Shown here one piece after another: positions 1 to 8,944 of a DNA stretch of 64,000 bases; the stretch's first letter is position 1; each line of letters opens with the position of its first letter. Source of the stretch: Lacrimispora algidixylanolytica (GTDB lineage: Bacteria; Bacillota; Clostridia; Lachnospirales; Lachnospiraceae); contig NZ_MCIA01000008.1 of NCBI RefSeq assembly GCF_003609635.1, positions 1 through 64,000 on the forward strand, in the 5' to 3' direction. Position numbers and translations under genes: made by a program. Under the pieces are notes generated by a model. That model did no database searches. It had not been told where the DNA came from and saw only the letters and a list, made by a program, of their open reading frames with translations.

Positions 1-385
1 AACTGTATTATACGGTTTGACAATACTCTTACTATTATAATGTTAATACTTTTAAATAAGTCCTTTATCAATTTATAACAAAACAGTTATGATCCAATTA
101 ATCAACCCTAATTCTAACTCATGCGTTTTAACTTCCGAATCATTAAGAGAGCTATATAAACTAATAATCACTTATATCAGGTTAACCTAAAGATCAGGGT
201 TATGGTAACAGTAATTATCTTATTTATTTTTCCTATTCAAATATACATTTTGAATGAGATAAGAATACATGACCTAAGAATATGTTTCAGTGGGGATAGG
301 GATAATAAATAAAGTAATGAAGAAATGAAGAAATTAGATTTTCTAAAATAGTGGCCTACATGATTGATACAACTAAATGCAATGT
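1..385. other. AT-rich intergenic stretch, nothing recognised
   Basis: No credible gene, RNA or repeat is visible in this stretch on either strand. A TTGACA at 17-22 is followed by TATAAT at 36-41, but the 13-base spacer is too short for a normal promoter. The gene to the left of the window is not visible. Confidence 0.5.
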
Positions 386-424
386 AAAAAGCACTGGTAT
401 GCTCATTCCCATTCCAGTGCTTTT
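386..424 (-). terminator. Intrinsic terminator of the transglycosylase operon
   Basis: An 8-bp perfect stem (AGCACTGG / CCAGTGCT) is flanked by A and T runs on both sides. On the minus strand the stem is followed by TTTTT, just after the stop codon of the transglycosylase gene. It could also work on the plus strand. Confidence 0.8.
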
Positions 425-431
425 AGTATAA

Positions 432-1244
432 TTATATTATTCCATTAGTTGAGTTCGTAGAGTTCGTAGTATTATCCTGACTCCCTAGACTATAAGAGGA
501 CATCTGCATGCGCATCTTCATTAGTTCTATTAAATATAGATAGTTTGTCTTATTTGCTGACAGCGAATTTCCATCTGTTTCTGATGATTGTCCGGACAAT
601 GAAGTGAGTGTTTGATATAACTCATTGATTCCAGACATACCTTGAGGTGAATAAGAACTATAATTGGAAGCTGCCGTAGTCATATCATTATTGGAAGTCT
701 TTGAATTACTGGAGAAATATAAGGATCCAGTCTTAGTGGATTCAGGGCTACCCATATAATTCTTTACCTTTTTTACATATTCCTGTGTTTCTTTAAAAGG
801 CGGGATTCCTCCGTACTTCTTTACATTGTTGCCTCCGGCATTGTAAGCAGCAAGAGTAAGGTCTATATTTCCGTCGAATCGCTCCAAATGCTCCTTAAGA
901 TATTTGGCGCCTCCCATAATATTGCTTCTGGCATCATATGGGTTCATTACACCAAGAGACTTTGCTGTGGCGGGCATCAACTGCATGATACCTGCGGCTC
1001 CTTTTTTTGAAGTTGCTGAGGCATTGAAATTAGATTCCACCTTCGCAACTGCCTTAAGGAGTTTTTCTGATATTCCATATTTGTTTGCAGCCTCAGTAAA
1101 GATTCCTTCCAAATTCTCTGGAACATTTGCAATTGACTTTAATACTTTTTTAAACTCATTACCGGATGTGGATGCTGTGTTTTGTGTCCGCACTGAAGTT
1201 GTTCCCGCAAGTGCAGACATTTTTAACTGGTCTATTGTTGCCAA
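432..1244 (-). CDS. SLT-type lytic transglycosylase
   Basis: A peptidoglycan-cleaving lytic transglycosylase of the SLT/goose-lysozyme fold, 270 residues. The catalytic Glu is E70 in KVESNF, followed by the family motifs GIMQLMP (85-91) and AYNAG (133-137). The first ~40 residues are Ser/Thr/Asn-rich and contain no signal peptide. The Ser/Asn-rich tail (from ~170) looks disordered. The start is TTG, chosen because GGAGG lies 9 bases upstream and a nearby ATG is out of frame. It is the last gene of a three-gene operon with two cell-wall-binding proteins, 29 bases downstream of the second. A sigma-D-like promoter before that operon suggests the enzyme opens the wall for the flagellum. Export through the flagellar apparatus would explain the missing signal peptide, but that is inference. 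Confidence 0.85.
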   Translation of the reverse strand: MATIDQLKMSALAGTTSVRTQNTASTSGNEFKKVLKSIANVPENLEGIFTEAANKYGISEKLLKAVAKVESNFNASATSKKGAAGIMQLMPATAKSLGVMNPYDARSNIMGGAKYLKEHLERFDGNIDLTLAAYNAGGNNVKKYGGIPPFKETQEYVKKVKNYMGSPESTKTGSLYFSSNSKTSNNDMTTAASNYSSYSPQGMSGINELYQTLTSLSGQSSETDGNSLSANKTNYLYLIELMKMRMQMSSYSLGSQDNTTNSTNSTNGII

Positions 1245-1273
1245 AATTCATTCCTCCCGCCTTATTAAGGCAT

Positions 1274-2332
1274 TTATGAAATCCATTTTCCAGAAGCATC
1301 CACCCAGTATTCCCCTACCTTGGTGTTGCTTGCCATACTTCCATCGGGATTTAAATAATACCAGACTTTTGGTTTACTTTCTATCCAGCCAGTCATCATC
1401 TCTCCGCCTTGAGTATTTAAATAATACCATTTTCCATTAAGCTGCTGCCAGCCAGTCATTAATTTACCATCTGTCGGATTTAGGTAATACCACCTTTGAC
1501 CGGACTGTAACCAACCGGTCTGACGGATACCGTTGCCATCGAAATAATACCAGTCATTTAAGATTTGCTTCCAGCTGTTTCTTGGAACACCTCCATCTTC
1601 CTGTTTGTATGTATTACCTTTCCATGCTCCGGAGGTGTCTCCGTCATAGCTTAGAGTGCTTTCGTCTGAGGTTACATAATCTCCCTCTTTCAGGTATTTC
1701 CGATCTTCAGCGGTAAAGCCAATCGCACGCACTTCATAATAATAAATTGCATCCTTGTCCATTAAATCAGAAAGATCTACCATATTAGTCGAAACCGAAA
1801 TTCGTTTTTTTAATTTATCATCTGCATATAGAGCTACCTGATAGCCTGTGGCAAATTCCACCTTTTTCCATACAGCTTTTGTCATTTTACTATCACTCCA
1901 GCCGGCTTGGGATGTCTTCCCTAGCTTCACGACTGGGATATAATCAACTTTGACCTCCAGGGTGTTATTGTCGAGAGCCTTAGCTGAAACAAATTTGGCT
2001 CCAGTCACCTTGCACTCAGTGCGGTTGTAGGATTCAGCAAAGATCATATTATCAGAAGTGAAAATAACACTGACTCTTTCATTAGAAGCAGCTTTCCATT
2101 TACTAATATCTCTCTTCCAAAGGGTATCCTGAATGGTTACTCCTGAGGTTGTAGTTGTTAACTCAGGCATTAATATTTCCTGATCCCCGGTTTGACTTTT
2201 AAACGTTAAATTTAAGCTTCTAATTACAATTGATTCAGCCGCAGGAACCGTTAGAGGGGGCAGAAATGCCATCATTATCGCCAAAACAGCTAATAATATG
2301 AAATTCTTCGTGATACTGTTTTTTCTTATCAT
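1274..2332 (-). CDS. Secreted cell-wall-binding-repeat protein (paralogue 2)
   Basis: A 352-residue exported protein. Residues 1-33 form a signal peptide (basic start, hydrophobic core FILLAVLAIMMAFL, end near PAAES). A beta-rich N-terminal region of ~210 residues follows, containing a fibronectin-like stretch. The last ~100 residues are choline-binding-type (CW_binding_1) repeats, recognised by the recurring WYYLN-x-G-x-MxTGW pattern. Such repeats bind wall polymers or glucans. The ATG at 2332 overlaps the TGA of the upstream paralogue (ATGA), so the pair is translationally coupled; an in-frame GTG at 2341 is a less likely start. No catalytic domain is seen. Binding to the wall around the flagellum is inferred from context only. 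Confidence 0.75.
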   Translation of the reverse strand: MIRKNSITKNFILLAVLAIMMAFLPPLTVPAAESIVIRSLNLTFKSQTGDQEILMPELTTTTSGVTIQDTLWKRDISKWKAASNERVSVIFTSDNMIFAESYNRTECKVTGAKFVSAKALDNNTLEVKVDYIPVVKLGKTSQAGWSDSKMTKAVWKKVEFATGYQVALYADDKLKKRISVSTNMVDLSDLMDKDAIYYYEVRAIGFTAEDRKYLKEGDYVTSDESTLSYDGDTSGAWKGNTYKQEDGGVPRNSWKQILNDWYYFDGNGIRQTGWLQSGQRWYYLNPTDGKLMTGWQQLNGKWYYLNTQGGEMMTGWIESKPKVWYYLNPDGSMASNTKVGEYWVDASGKWIS

Positions 2333-3693
2333 CGATCCCACACTCCATCTTCATTGATTGGATATCCATCAATTGTGGTTTTGACTGCCATGCTTCCATC
2401 TTCATGGAAATAACGCCAATATCCATCTACCTGCTGCCAGCCAGTAGCCATCACTCCATCTTCTCCTGTGAAATAAGTTTTTTCATTACGGATAAATAGG
2501 CCTTTGATCATGACACCTTCAAGATTAGCAGGAATGGCATTTAAATAATACCATCTTCCGGCCTGATTGATCCAGCCCTTTTGCATGGCCCCTTGGTTAC
2601 TGAAGAAATAAGTATAACCATCTATTACCTGCCAGTTGGTGGCAGCTGCCCCCTGAGGACCTTCATGTCCATTATCAGGGTAGAAATAGTACCAGATGTC
2701 TTTGATTTTTTGCCAACCTGTCAACATGGCTCCATTGGCATCCAAATAATATATATCTGAATCTAAGATAAACCAACCGGTTAGCATCTTTCCATTCTGG
2801 TCAAACCGGTACCATACATTATCAAGCGCCATCCAAGTATCCGTCTGAATGGTTCCATCCTTATGGCGGTAAAGCCAGACACCCGACTGTTTTTCCCAGC
2901 CACTTGGGGGTTGAGTACTACTGGTGGTATCTGTTTTACGATCTGCCTCTTTTCCCGTTCCGTCTGATATATCACGGTCTCTGATTAATAGTTCATCTGA
3001 TTCTACCCAGTTACTCTTTTTACCGTTCTTTAACTCTTCTTGTTTAAATGGAATTGAACGAATTTTAAAGGAATAGGTGCCTTCTTCTGTCATGTAAGGA
3101 TAAAAATTATATGTGGTTGCTGTGACCTGCTCCTTTTTAAAGACGATTTTCTTTCCCTTATAAAGCCATATTTCATAGGCACCGGAAGTATTATCTCCCT
3201 TCGACCATACAGCTAAGCCAAGTCTTGTGTCCTTCCAACCAACATCATCAGGTTCTGCATAAAGCCCCTTGACTGCCTTAGCCCGCAGTGTAACAATTAA
3301 ATCACTGCCCTGACGCTTTGCACTGACATAGGAGCCACCGTTGACTTTTATCTTAGAAGCTTCGTAAGATGATTTAAAGTAGGCATCTGATTCACTGGAA
3401 GGAGTAATTGTTACATTCATCTTGGGCTCTTCCCCAATCGTCATGTCTTTCGTGGTAGACGTTACCCACGTTGCCTCCGTCACCTTATACTCCTTACCTC
3501 CTGCCGTCACATAACAGTCTGCACTTGTTTTATCAATCTGTATATCCGGCAAACGGTCTCCCGCCTCAATATTAAGTCCTACTTTAATGCTGACCGAATT
3601 AATGGCGTCTGTCGCCATAGATTTCTCTGGGATCAAGCACAAACAAAAGGCCGTTAGTATCACCATGGCCGTTGTTCGCGTTCGCTTTTTCAT
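2329..3693 (-). CDS. Secreted cell-wall-binding-repeat protein (paralogue 1)
   Basis: A 454-residue exported protein with a signal peptide (MKKRTRTT then a hydrophobic core, cleavage near SMATDA at ~25-30). Residues ~30-240 resemble the N-terminal half of the next gene, so the two are diverged paralogues. Residues ~265-450 hold about nine CW_binding_1-type repeats (GWxxxxGxWYYLNxxGxMxTGW). There is no recognisable enzymatic domain. It has a good ribosome binding site (AAAAGGAG, 7 bases before ATG) and a sigma-D-like promoter about 50 bases upstream. It heads the operon that ends with the lytic transglycosylase. A structural or wall-anchoring role linked to flagella is likely but not proven. 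Confidence 0.75.
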   Translation of the reverse strand: MKKRTRTTAMVILTAFCLCLIPEKSMATDAINSVSIKVGLNIEAGDRLPDIQIDKTSADCYVTAGGKEYKVTEATWVTSTTKDMTIGEEPKMNVTITPSSESDAYFKSSYEASKIKVNGGSYVSAKRQGSDLIVTLRAKAVKGLYAEPDDVGWKDTRLGLAVWSKGDNTSGAYEIWLYKGKKIVFKKEQVTATTYNFYPYMTEEGTYSFKIRSIPFKQEELKNGKKSNWVESDELLIRDRDISDGTGKEADRKTDTTSSTQPPSGWEKQSGVWLYRHKDGTIQTDTWMALDNVWYRFDQNGKMLTGWFILDSDIYYLDANGAMLTGWQKIKDIWYYFYPDNGHEGPQGAAATNWQVIDGYTYFFSNQGAMQKGWINQAGRWYYLNAIPANLEGVMIKGLFIRNEKTYFTGEDGVMATGWQQVDGYWRYFHEDGSMAVKTTIDGYPINEDGVWDR

Positions 3694-3743
3694 TCAATCA
3701 CTCCTTTTCTAAGCTAAAACAAATAATTTACAGTATATATTTT

Positions 3744-3771
3744 TTATCGTCAGGTTGAGTATGAAACATAA
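3744..3771 (-). promoter_or_regulatory. Sigma-D (FliA)-type promoter, cell-wall operon
   Basis: On the minus strand: TTAT (3771-3768), 16-base spacer, GACGATAA (3751-3744). The -10 matches the sigma-28/D form xxCGATAA. It ends 51 bases before the start codon of the first cell-wall-binding gene. The same arrangement precedes several other late flagellar genes in this window. Confidence 0.6.
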
Positions 3772-3785
3772 GCCATCAACGGATA

Positions 3786-4403
3786 TTACTGTTTTTTCAG
3801 CCGTTCGGAAAGAGTGAATTTTTTAATCATTGATTCCTGATGAGGGGTCATTTCTAAGAATTGGGCACCATAACGGTAGCATAATTCCTCCTTATCATCT
3901 GTAAATTCTTTCTTCCAAAGAACACTACCTTTCAGGCGCAGTAATCCATAGCTGGTGTTAATCAAAAAGGAAAAAGACTGATCTTCATTTAAACTTTCCT
4001 TTGATTCAAACCCTACGCCACCTAGACTGATATCTTTGATTTCTGCATGGATATGCATAATTAGGCCACTATCTTCTGTAGTTTCAATAGTTACAGGTTG
4101 TTCTATTCTGACTTTTAATGCCTGGCGTCTCTCATTTTCACTGACCATTTTCACTACCTTGCAAGTAGCACGGTAGGCAGTTTGATCCACCAGCTTCGTC
4201 ATTCCTGATATTCGACATTTGCAGGTAACAAGGCCTTGTTTGCCATCATAAAATTCAATCATTGTTTCGCCACTGATATTCCAAATATCCTCTTCTTTGA
4301 TGATTAACTCAATGGCTTCCTTATTTCCATCTAATACTTCTACTTCCGCAAGCAATGAACCGGCGAACGTATAAATGCAGGCCTTTTTACATTCCATAAA
4401 CAT
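3786..4403 (-). CDS. PilZ-domain c-di-GMP effector, YcgR-like
   Basis: A 205-residue cytoplasmic protein. The N-terminal ~85 residues resemble the YcgR-N beta domain; the C-terminal PilZ domain has ERRQALK (92-97) in place of the RxxxR motif and a good DISLGG box (124-129, D/NxSxxG). PilZ proteins of this kind bind cyclic di-GMP and brake the flagellar motor. The first motif is RRxxxK rather than RxxxR, so ligand affinity should be checked. The start at 4403 is chosen because GGAGG lies 8-9 bases upstream; longer in-frame starts lie inside the preceding gene. It is the last of three co-directional genes with FliK-like and FlhX-like products. Confidence 0.8.
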   Translation of the reverse strand: MFMECKKACIYTFAGSLLAEVEVLDGNKEAIELIIKEEDIWNISGETMIEFYDGKQGLVTCKCRISGMTKLVDQTAYRATCKVVKMVSENERRQALKVRIEQPVTIETTEDSGLIMHIHAEIKDISLGGVGFESKESLNEDQSFSFLINTSYGLLRLKGSVLWKKEFTDDKEELCYRYGAQFLEMTPHQESMIKKFTLSERLKKQ

Positions 4404-4407
4404 AGTT

Positions 4408-4755
4408 TTACTCCTCCGTTCCAGGTGACTCAAGATCTTTTGAATTTGAATCATCGGAGTTTTCTGTCAAAAACTTTTCCTTGATGTCTGGTACATACTC
4501 TAAAAAATAGAGATAAATATCTACAATTGCATGGTAAAGTTCTTCCGGAACCTGAGCCCCAAGTTCAAGCTGAGTAAGAATTGATGCAAGTGAATTGTCT
4601 TCGTATACCGGAACACCGCTTTCATTGGCTGTCTCAATAATCTTTTCCGCCATATATCCCATTCCGGAAGCCACGATGACAGGCGCTGCATTCTTGTTTT
4701 CGTCATATTTGATTGCTACTGCTTTTTTGTTCAACGTATTTTTAAATTCTGACAT
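4408..4755 (-). CDS. FlhX-type FlhB C-terminal homologue
   Basis: A 115-residue soluble protein corresponding to the cytoplasmic C-terminal domain of FlhB/YscU, starting with KKAVAIKYDE and ending in an acidic tail. The NPTH autocleavage motif of true FlhB is missing; the protein begins where cleaved FlhB would begin, so it resembles a preformed cleavage product. FlhB's C-terminal domain switches type III export from hook to filament substrates; free homologues (FlhX, B. subtilis YlqH from memory) can partly replace it. The ATG at 4755 has GGAAAGG upstream and overlaps the end of the FliK-like gene by 14 bases. The full FlhB is encoded at 31696-32757, so this is a second copy of the domain. 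Confidence 0.8.
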   Translation of the reverse strand: MSEFKNTLNKKAVAIKYDENKNAAPVIVASGMGYMAEKIIETANESGVPVYEDNSLASILTQLELGAQVPEELYHAIVDIYLYFLEYVPDIKEKFLTENSDDSNSKDLESPGTEE

Positions 4756-6163
4756 CGACTGAATTTTTCCTTTCCTGTATTTTAGGAAATACCTCCAAAG
4801 GAGAAGAAGGGCCTCCACCTGCCTGGAGATGCAAATTATCAATCCTCAAACGATGCTGCTCAAAAATAGCCTTGATCCCCTTTTGAATGGAACCTTCTGA
4901 TTTTTGCATTCCTTCGGGATAATATAGCTGTAGGGACGATGCATCTTCACCATAAACAAGCAACAGTTTAAACTGTCCCAATCCTTGGATATCAAATTTT
5001 ACAAAGATTCTGGAAACTCGCTTTATCCCTGCTTGTGTGGTACTTCCATGTTCATCCGGATCAATCCACATTTCAGTGAAGAGTTTCTTCCCATTTATAT
5101 TGATCGGAAAGGCCAGATGCAAAAGTGGCATATAAACACTTTCGTTCAATATCATGGAGTTCATCATGTTTAAGAATGTCTGTCTGTTTTCAAGACCAGT
5201 TCCTCCATTCACTCCTGTCCGTAGAAAATCCAGGAATTTGTCGGACCACTCGTTTTTGCCGGCGGCCTGATCCATGTCTACCTGATCTAATAATTGGCTG
5301 AACTGATTCAATGTCATTTCACCAAAATACTTACGAAATCCTTGGTATCCAGTCAGTCTTTGAAATGCCTGTAAGACTTCGCCTTTGTTTCCATTTTCAT
5401 ATCTGGATATCAATACAGTCAGTAGTGAAATCTTATCTCTTACTGTACCCATATCATGGTTTGCTGATATATAACGAGCGAGGAACGGAATAATCTTATT
5501 TTTCAGCAAAGCGCTGTTTTCAGAAGTGTTTCCTTCCTGTGCAGACATATCCAATTCTTTTAACATCTCCTGGATTTGTTCTCTTGTCTGCTTATATACA
5601 AAACTCTCCATTTCTCTTAATGTACGAAATATATCTCCTAGAATATGCTTTCCAGATGACATGTCATTAAATTTCTTAATAAAGTTAAGCACATCTGCCT
5701 TTAAATCAACAGAATTAGTGTCTGCCATTACCATTCGCATCTGATCAAATAATCCGCCACTGAATTTGACATTGGATTCTGCCTGTTCTTTTAAAAATGG
5801 TAAAATGTCTTCTTCATTCATCTGAGTGGCCTTAAAAAATGCAGCAATCTTCTCTGCTGCTTCCTGCCCCATGACGCCTCCGGTGAGCATCTCATCACCT
5901 TGGAAAAATATATCGGCGAAAATCTTTGATAGGTCAGGAACATTTTTAACCATATTAAGAAAAGCGCCAAAGTTGGATTTGTATTGAAATGCTAGCTGCT
6001 GCTCTCCATTTCCTCCGGAATTGGTACGGTTGTCTCCACGTGTTACTCGAGTTGGATCAACCGGGTTCTGAATCTGGGCGCCTTGGCCGGCCTGAGGATT
6101 GTTCTTGATTGTTGAATTATCATAACCGGAAAGCGGGGTTGTTACTTTTAAAACATCTGCCAT
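4742..6163 (-). CDS. FliK-like protein partnered with FlhX
   Basis: A 473-residue protein not assigned with certainty. Residues ~300-450 contain a hydrophobic/beta stretch (LAFPININGK, then MWIDPDE and GQFKLLLVYG) recalling the C-terminal domain of flagellar hook-length control proteins, which touch FlhB. The N-terminal ~60 residues are Asn/Gln/Gly-rich with no signal peptide, as in flagellar export substrates, and the middle is helical. The gene overlaps the FlhX-like gene by 14 bases, matching the ylqG-ylqH arrangement I recall from B. subtilis. The ATG at 6163 is preferred because the ATG at 6175 overlaps the GGAGG ribosome binding site. A true FliK is encoded at 42938-44176. Confidence 0.5.
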   Translation of the reverse strand: MADVLKVTTPLSGYDNSTIKNNPQAGQGAQIQNPVDPTRVTRGDNRTNSGGNGEQQLAFQYKSNFGAFLNMVKNVPDLSKIFADIFFQGDEMLTGGVMGQEAAEKIAAFFKATQMNEEDILPFLKEQAESNVKFSGGLFDQMRMVMADTNSVDLKADVLNFIKKFNDMSSGKHILGDIFRTLREMESFVYKQTREQIQEMLKELDMSAQEGNTSENSALLKNKIIPFLARYISANHDMGTVRDKISLLTVLISRYENGNKGEVLQAFQRLTGYQGFRKYFGEMTLNQFSQLLDQVDMDQAAGKNEWSDKFLDFLRTGVNGGTGLENRQTFLNMMNSMILNESVYMPLLHLAFPININGKKLFTEMWIDPDEHGSTTQAGIKRVSRIFVKFDIQGLGQFKLLLVYGEDASSLQLYYPEGMQKSEGSIQKGIKAIFEQHRLRIDNLHLQAGGGPSSPLEVFPKIQERKNSVDVRI

Positions 6164-6223
6164 AGTAGCCTCCATTTATGTGGTAAATCATTTATTTTTT
6201 TCCAAACGTTCTACTAATTGCTA

Positions 6224-6250
6224 TTATTTTTTAACTATCCATACCGATAA
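6224..6250 (+). promoter_or_regulatory. Sigma-D-type promoter of the cheA operon
   Basis: TTAT (6224-6227), 15-base spacer, ACCGATAA (6243-6250), ending 38 bases before the cheA ATG. The form agrees with the other late promoters listed here. The region is divergent with the FliK-like/FlhX/PilZ operon, whose own promoter I could not identify. Confidence 0.6.
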
Positions 6251-6288
6251 ATAGATATATACTAATTAGACAAGGCGGTGTAAATATT

Positions 6289-8412
6289 ATGGATAACGGC
6301 ATGGATAATATGCTTGATATGTATCTCTTTGAAACCAATTCTCTACTGGAGCAATTGGATGAACTCCTGATAGAAGCCGAAAAAGCAGGAGATTTAACGG
6401 TGGACGATGTAAATGAAATCTTTCGTGTCATGCATACCATCAAGGGTTCCTCTGCGATGATGGAGTTTTCTTCCCTAATGCAGATCGCCCATCACATTGA
6501 AGATTTATTCTTCTATATTCGTCAGAATGGTTTGGACTCCCTTAACATTACCCACAAAGGCACCCTTTTTAATTTAATGTTCCGCTCAACCGATATGCTT
6601 AGAGCAGAGGTTTCAAAGGTAGAAAACAATGAACCACTTAGTGATAATGTCGACAATCTGACCCAGGAAATTAATAGCTTCCTGAAAATAATCAGTGAGG
6701 AAGAAACTCCGAAGAACACAGAGGCAACAATTGCCAAATCATCTGAGCCGAAAAAGTCAGAACAACCAAAAAAGGTATCTGCACCAGCCACACAGACCGC
6801 TGATTTAGATAAAATCCGAATGGAATTGGCAGAATGTCCTGATGATAATGCTTCCTTTTTCCTTCGCCTCTTTTTTGATGAAGGGTGTGGAATGGAGAAC
6901 TTAAGAGCTTTCATGCTTATAAGTGCATTGAAAGAATCCGGTTTGGAATTCAATCATTATCCAGCTGATATAGAGACGAATAGCAAGACCTGCGCTACTA
7001 TTATTGAAAAGGGATTCTATTTAACATTTGAATCCAGTAAAGATGCAGAATCTGCCATCTCCCAGGTAAGTAATTTAAACAATATTCAATCTTATGAATT
7101 AATTGAAAATGTACGTGTTAAAAATGCTACAGCGGATGAGATTAAGACTCCAACAGCTCCTGTGCATGAAAATGCGGTTACAAGCACTCCTGCAGCTAGC
7201 ACTGGCCACCAGACACCAAATAAGCAGAATTTAATCAGTGTAAATCTGGCTAAGCTTGATAATCTTGTTGCAATTGTTGGAGAAATCGTTATTACAGAAT
7301 CTATGGTAACCTCCTCTCCTGACATTCAAAACTTAAAAAACATGGATAGCTTTTTAAAAGCAACCAGACAGCTACGCAAATTGACGGATGATCTTCAAGA
7401 CATCGTTATGTCCCTGCGCATGGTGCCAGTATCCGGTGTGTTCCAGAAAATGAACCGAATTGTCAGAGATATGAAACAAAAGCTGCAAAAGGACGTTAGA
7501 CTTACCATTGTTGGCGAGAATACAGAAGTTGACAAATCCATTGTTGATAGCATTGGTGATCCTATTATGCATATCGTTCGTAATTCCATGGACCATGGAA
7601 TTGAAGATTCTGTTCAGGAACGTATTGCTGCCGGAAAGAATCCTCAGGGAGAGATAACACTTTCTGCCACCCATACAACGAATGAAGTTATTATTGCAAT
7701 CAAAGATGACGGCCATGGTGTAGATCCTGCTGGTGTATTAGCAAAAGCAAAGAAAAATGGAATTCTCACCAAACCGGAAAATGAATATACCCAGAAAGAA
7801 ATTTTGGCTCTTCTTCTTGCACCTGGATTCTCTACCAACGAAGTGGTAACGGAATATTCCGGCCGTGGTGTTGGTATGGATGTTGTAAAGAAGAATGTAG
7901 AAGCTGTTGGGGGTACCGTTACTGTAACCAGTGAATTAGGTAAGGGAATGTGTACCACATTAAAGATTCCTCTTACTATGGCAATAGTCGATGGTATGGA
8001 AATCGCAGTCGGCAAATCTGTATTTACGATTCCTATTGCAAACATCCGTCAGTCCTTTAAGGTTAAGAGCGAAGATGTTATTTACGATACTGAGGGCAAC
8101 GAAATCATCAAGTGCATGAATCAGTTCTATCCTATTATTCGTATACATACTCTCTACAATATTGATTCGAAGATAACCAATATTGAAGACGGTATACTGG
8201 TTTGGGTTGAATCCGGTGACAAGTCTTATTGCCTCTTTGTTGATGATCTGCTTGGTGAACAGCAGGTTGTTGTAAAACCGCTTCCAGTTTATTTAAACAG
8301 CTTCAACATTAAAAATTCCGGAATCTGCGGCTGCACCATACTTGGTGACGGCAATATCAGCATCATTTTAGACGTTTTAAATCTGTATGCTGCGGCACAC
8401 AATCAATACTAA
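6289..8412 (+). CDS. cheA: Chemotaxis histidine kinase CheA
   Basis: The central kinase of chemotaxis, 707 residues; it autophosphorylates under receptor control and passes phosphate to CheY and CheB. Domains in order: P1/Hpt with phospho-accepting H49 in MHTIKGSS; a P2 response-regulator docking region at ~165-260 flanked by Pro/Thr/Ala-rich linkers; P3 dimerisation from ~310; the P4 ATPase with N box HIVRNSMDHG and G1 box KDDGHG; and a P5 CheW-like receptor-coupling domain from ~560. Length is normal. The ribosome binding site is AGGCGGTG. cheW follows after 20 bases and cheR after a further 14, so cheA-cheW-cheR form an operon. Confidence 0.97.
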   Translation: MDNGMDNMLDMYLFETNSLLEQLDELLIEAEKAGDLTVDDVNEIFRVMHTIKGSSAMMEFSSLMQIAHHIEDLFFYIRQNGLDSLNITHKGTLFNLMFRSTDMLRAEVSKVENNEPLSDNVDNLTQEINSFLKIISEEETPKNTEATIAKSSEPKKSEQPKKVSAPATQTADLDKIRMELAECPDDNASFFLRLFFDEGCGMENLRAFMLISALKESGLEFNHYPADIETNSKTCATIIEKGFYLTFESSKDAESAISQVSNLNNIQSYELIENVRVKNATADEIKTPTAPVHENAVTSTPAASTGHQTPNKQNLISVNLAKLDNLVAIVGEIVITESMVTSSPDIQNLKNMDSFLKATRQLRKLTDDLQDIVMSLRMVPVSGVFQKMNRIVRDMKQKLQKDVRLTIVGENTEVDKSIVDSIGDPIMHIVRNSMDHGIEDSVQERIAAGKNPQGEITLSATHTTNEVIIAIKDDGHGVDPAGVLAKAKKNGILTKPENEYTQKEILALLLAPGFSTNEVVTEYSGRGVGMDVVKKNVEAVGGTVTVTSELGKGMCTTLKIPLTMAIVDGMEIAVGKSVFTIPIANIRQSFKVKSEDVIYDTEGNEIIKCMNQFYPIIRIHTLYNIDSKITNIEDGILVWVESGDKSYCLFVDDLLGEQQVVVKPLPVYLNSFNIKNSGICGCTILGDGNISIILDVLNLYAAAHNQY

Positions 8413-8432
8413 TTGGAATTGGAGGAATACAA

Positions 8433-8930
8433 ATGTCAGCAGAAAATACGCAAACTACTATGACCGGTTCAAGCCATGCAGCACCAAGAGGTCTTGCTTC
8501 TTCCGGATCTGAAGCTACGGAACGCTACCTTACCTTCCGCACAGATAACTTGATTTTTGGAGTAAGCACCAACTATATTATAGAGATTATCACTAATCAT
8601 GCCATTACTACCATGCCAATGATGCCCAATTATGTAAAAGGAATTATCAACTTAAGGGGCCAAATCGTTCCTATTATTGATATTCGTTTAAGACTTGGAA
8701 AATCTGCGATTGAATATACCAATACTACTTGTGTCATTGTCTTAAATGTGGATTCTGTCTTTATCGGAATCATTGTAGATGCAGTTGAACAGGTTTTAGA
8801 TATTGATTATTCCCAGATCTCTTCTATTCCGGCGAACAACCGGGAAGAGTTGGTAAGTGGTATGATTTCCATGCCGGACAACAAAGTTGTTCTGCTTATG
8901 GATTGTGAAACCTTAGTTAATAACTCATAA
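8433..8930 (+). CDS. cheW: Chemotaxis coupling protein CheW
   Basis: A 165-residue CheW scaffold that joins chemoreceptors to CheA in the membrane-associated array. The core starts at ~30 (YLTFRTDNLIFGVS) and has the family signature VKGIINLRGQIVPIIDIRLRLG. A ~28-residue Ser/Thr/Ala-rich N-terminal extension precedes it, which is longer than in many CheW proteins. A strong GGAGG site precedes the ATG. Co-transcribed with cheA and cheR. Confidence 0.95.
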   Translation: MSAENTQTTMTGSSHAAPRGLASSGSEATERYLTFRTDNLIFGVSTNYIIEIITNHAITTMPMMPNYVKGIINLRGQIVPIIDIRLRLGKSAIEYTNTTCVIVLNVDSVFIGIIVDAVEQVLDIDYSQISSIPANNREELVSGMISMPDNKVVLLMDCETLVNNS

Positions 8931-8944
8931 AGGATGGCCTTTCT

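Noticed and set aside
17-41. TTGACA followed by TATAAT
   Set aside because: The spacer is 13 bases, too short for sigma-A, and no gene follows.
904-1440. Plus-strand frame of 178 codons
   Set aside because: It lies opposite the transglycosylase and wall-binding genes and has no protein-like features or ribosome binding site.
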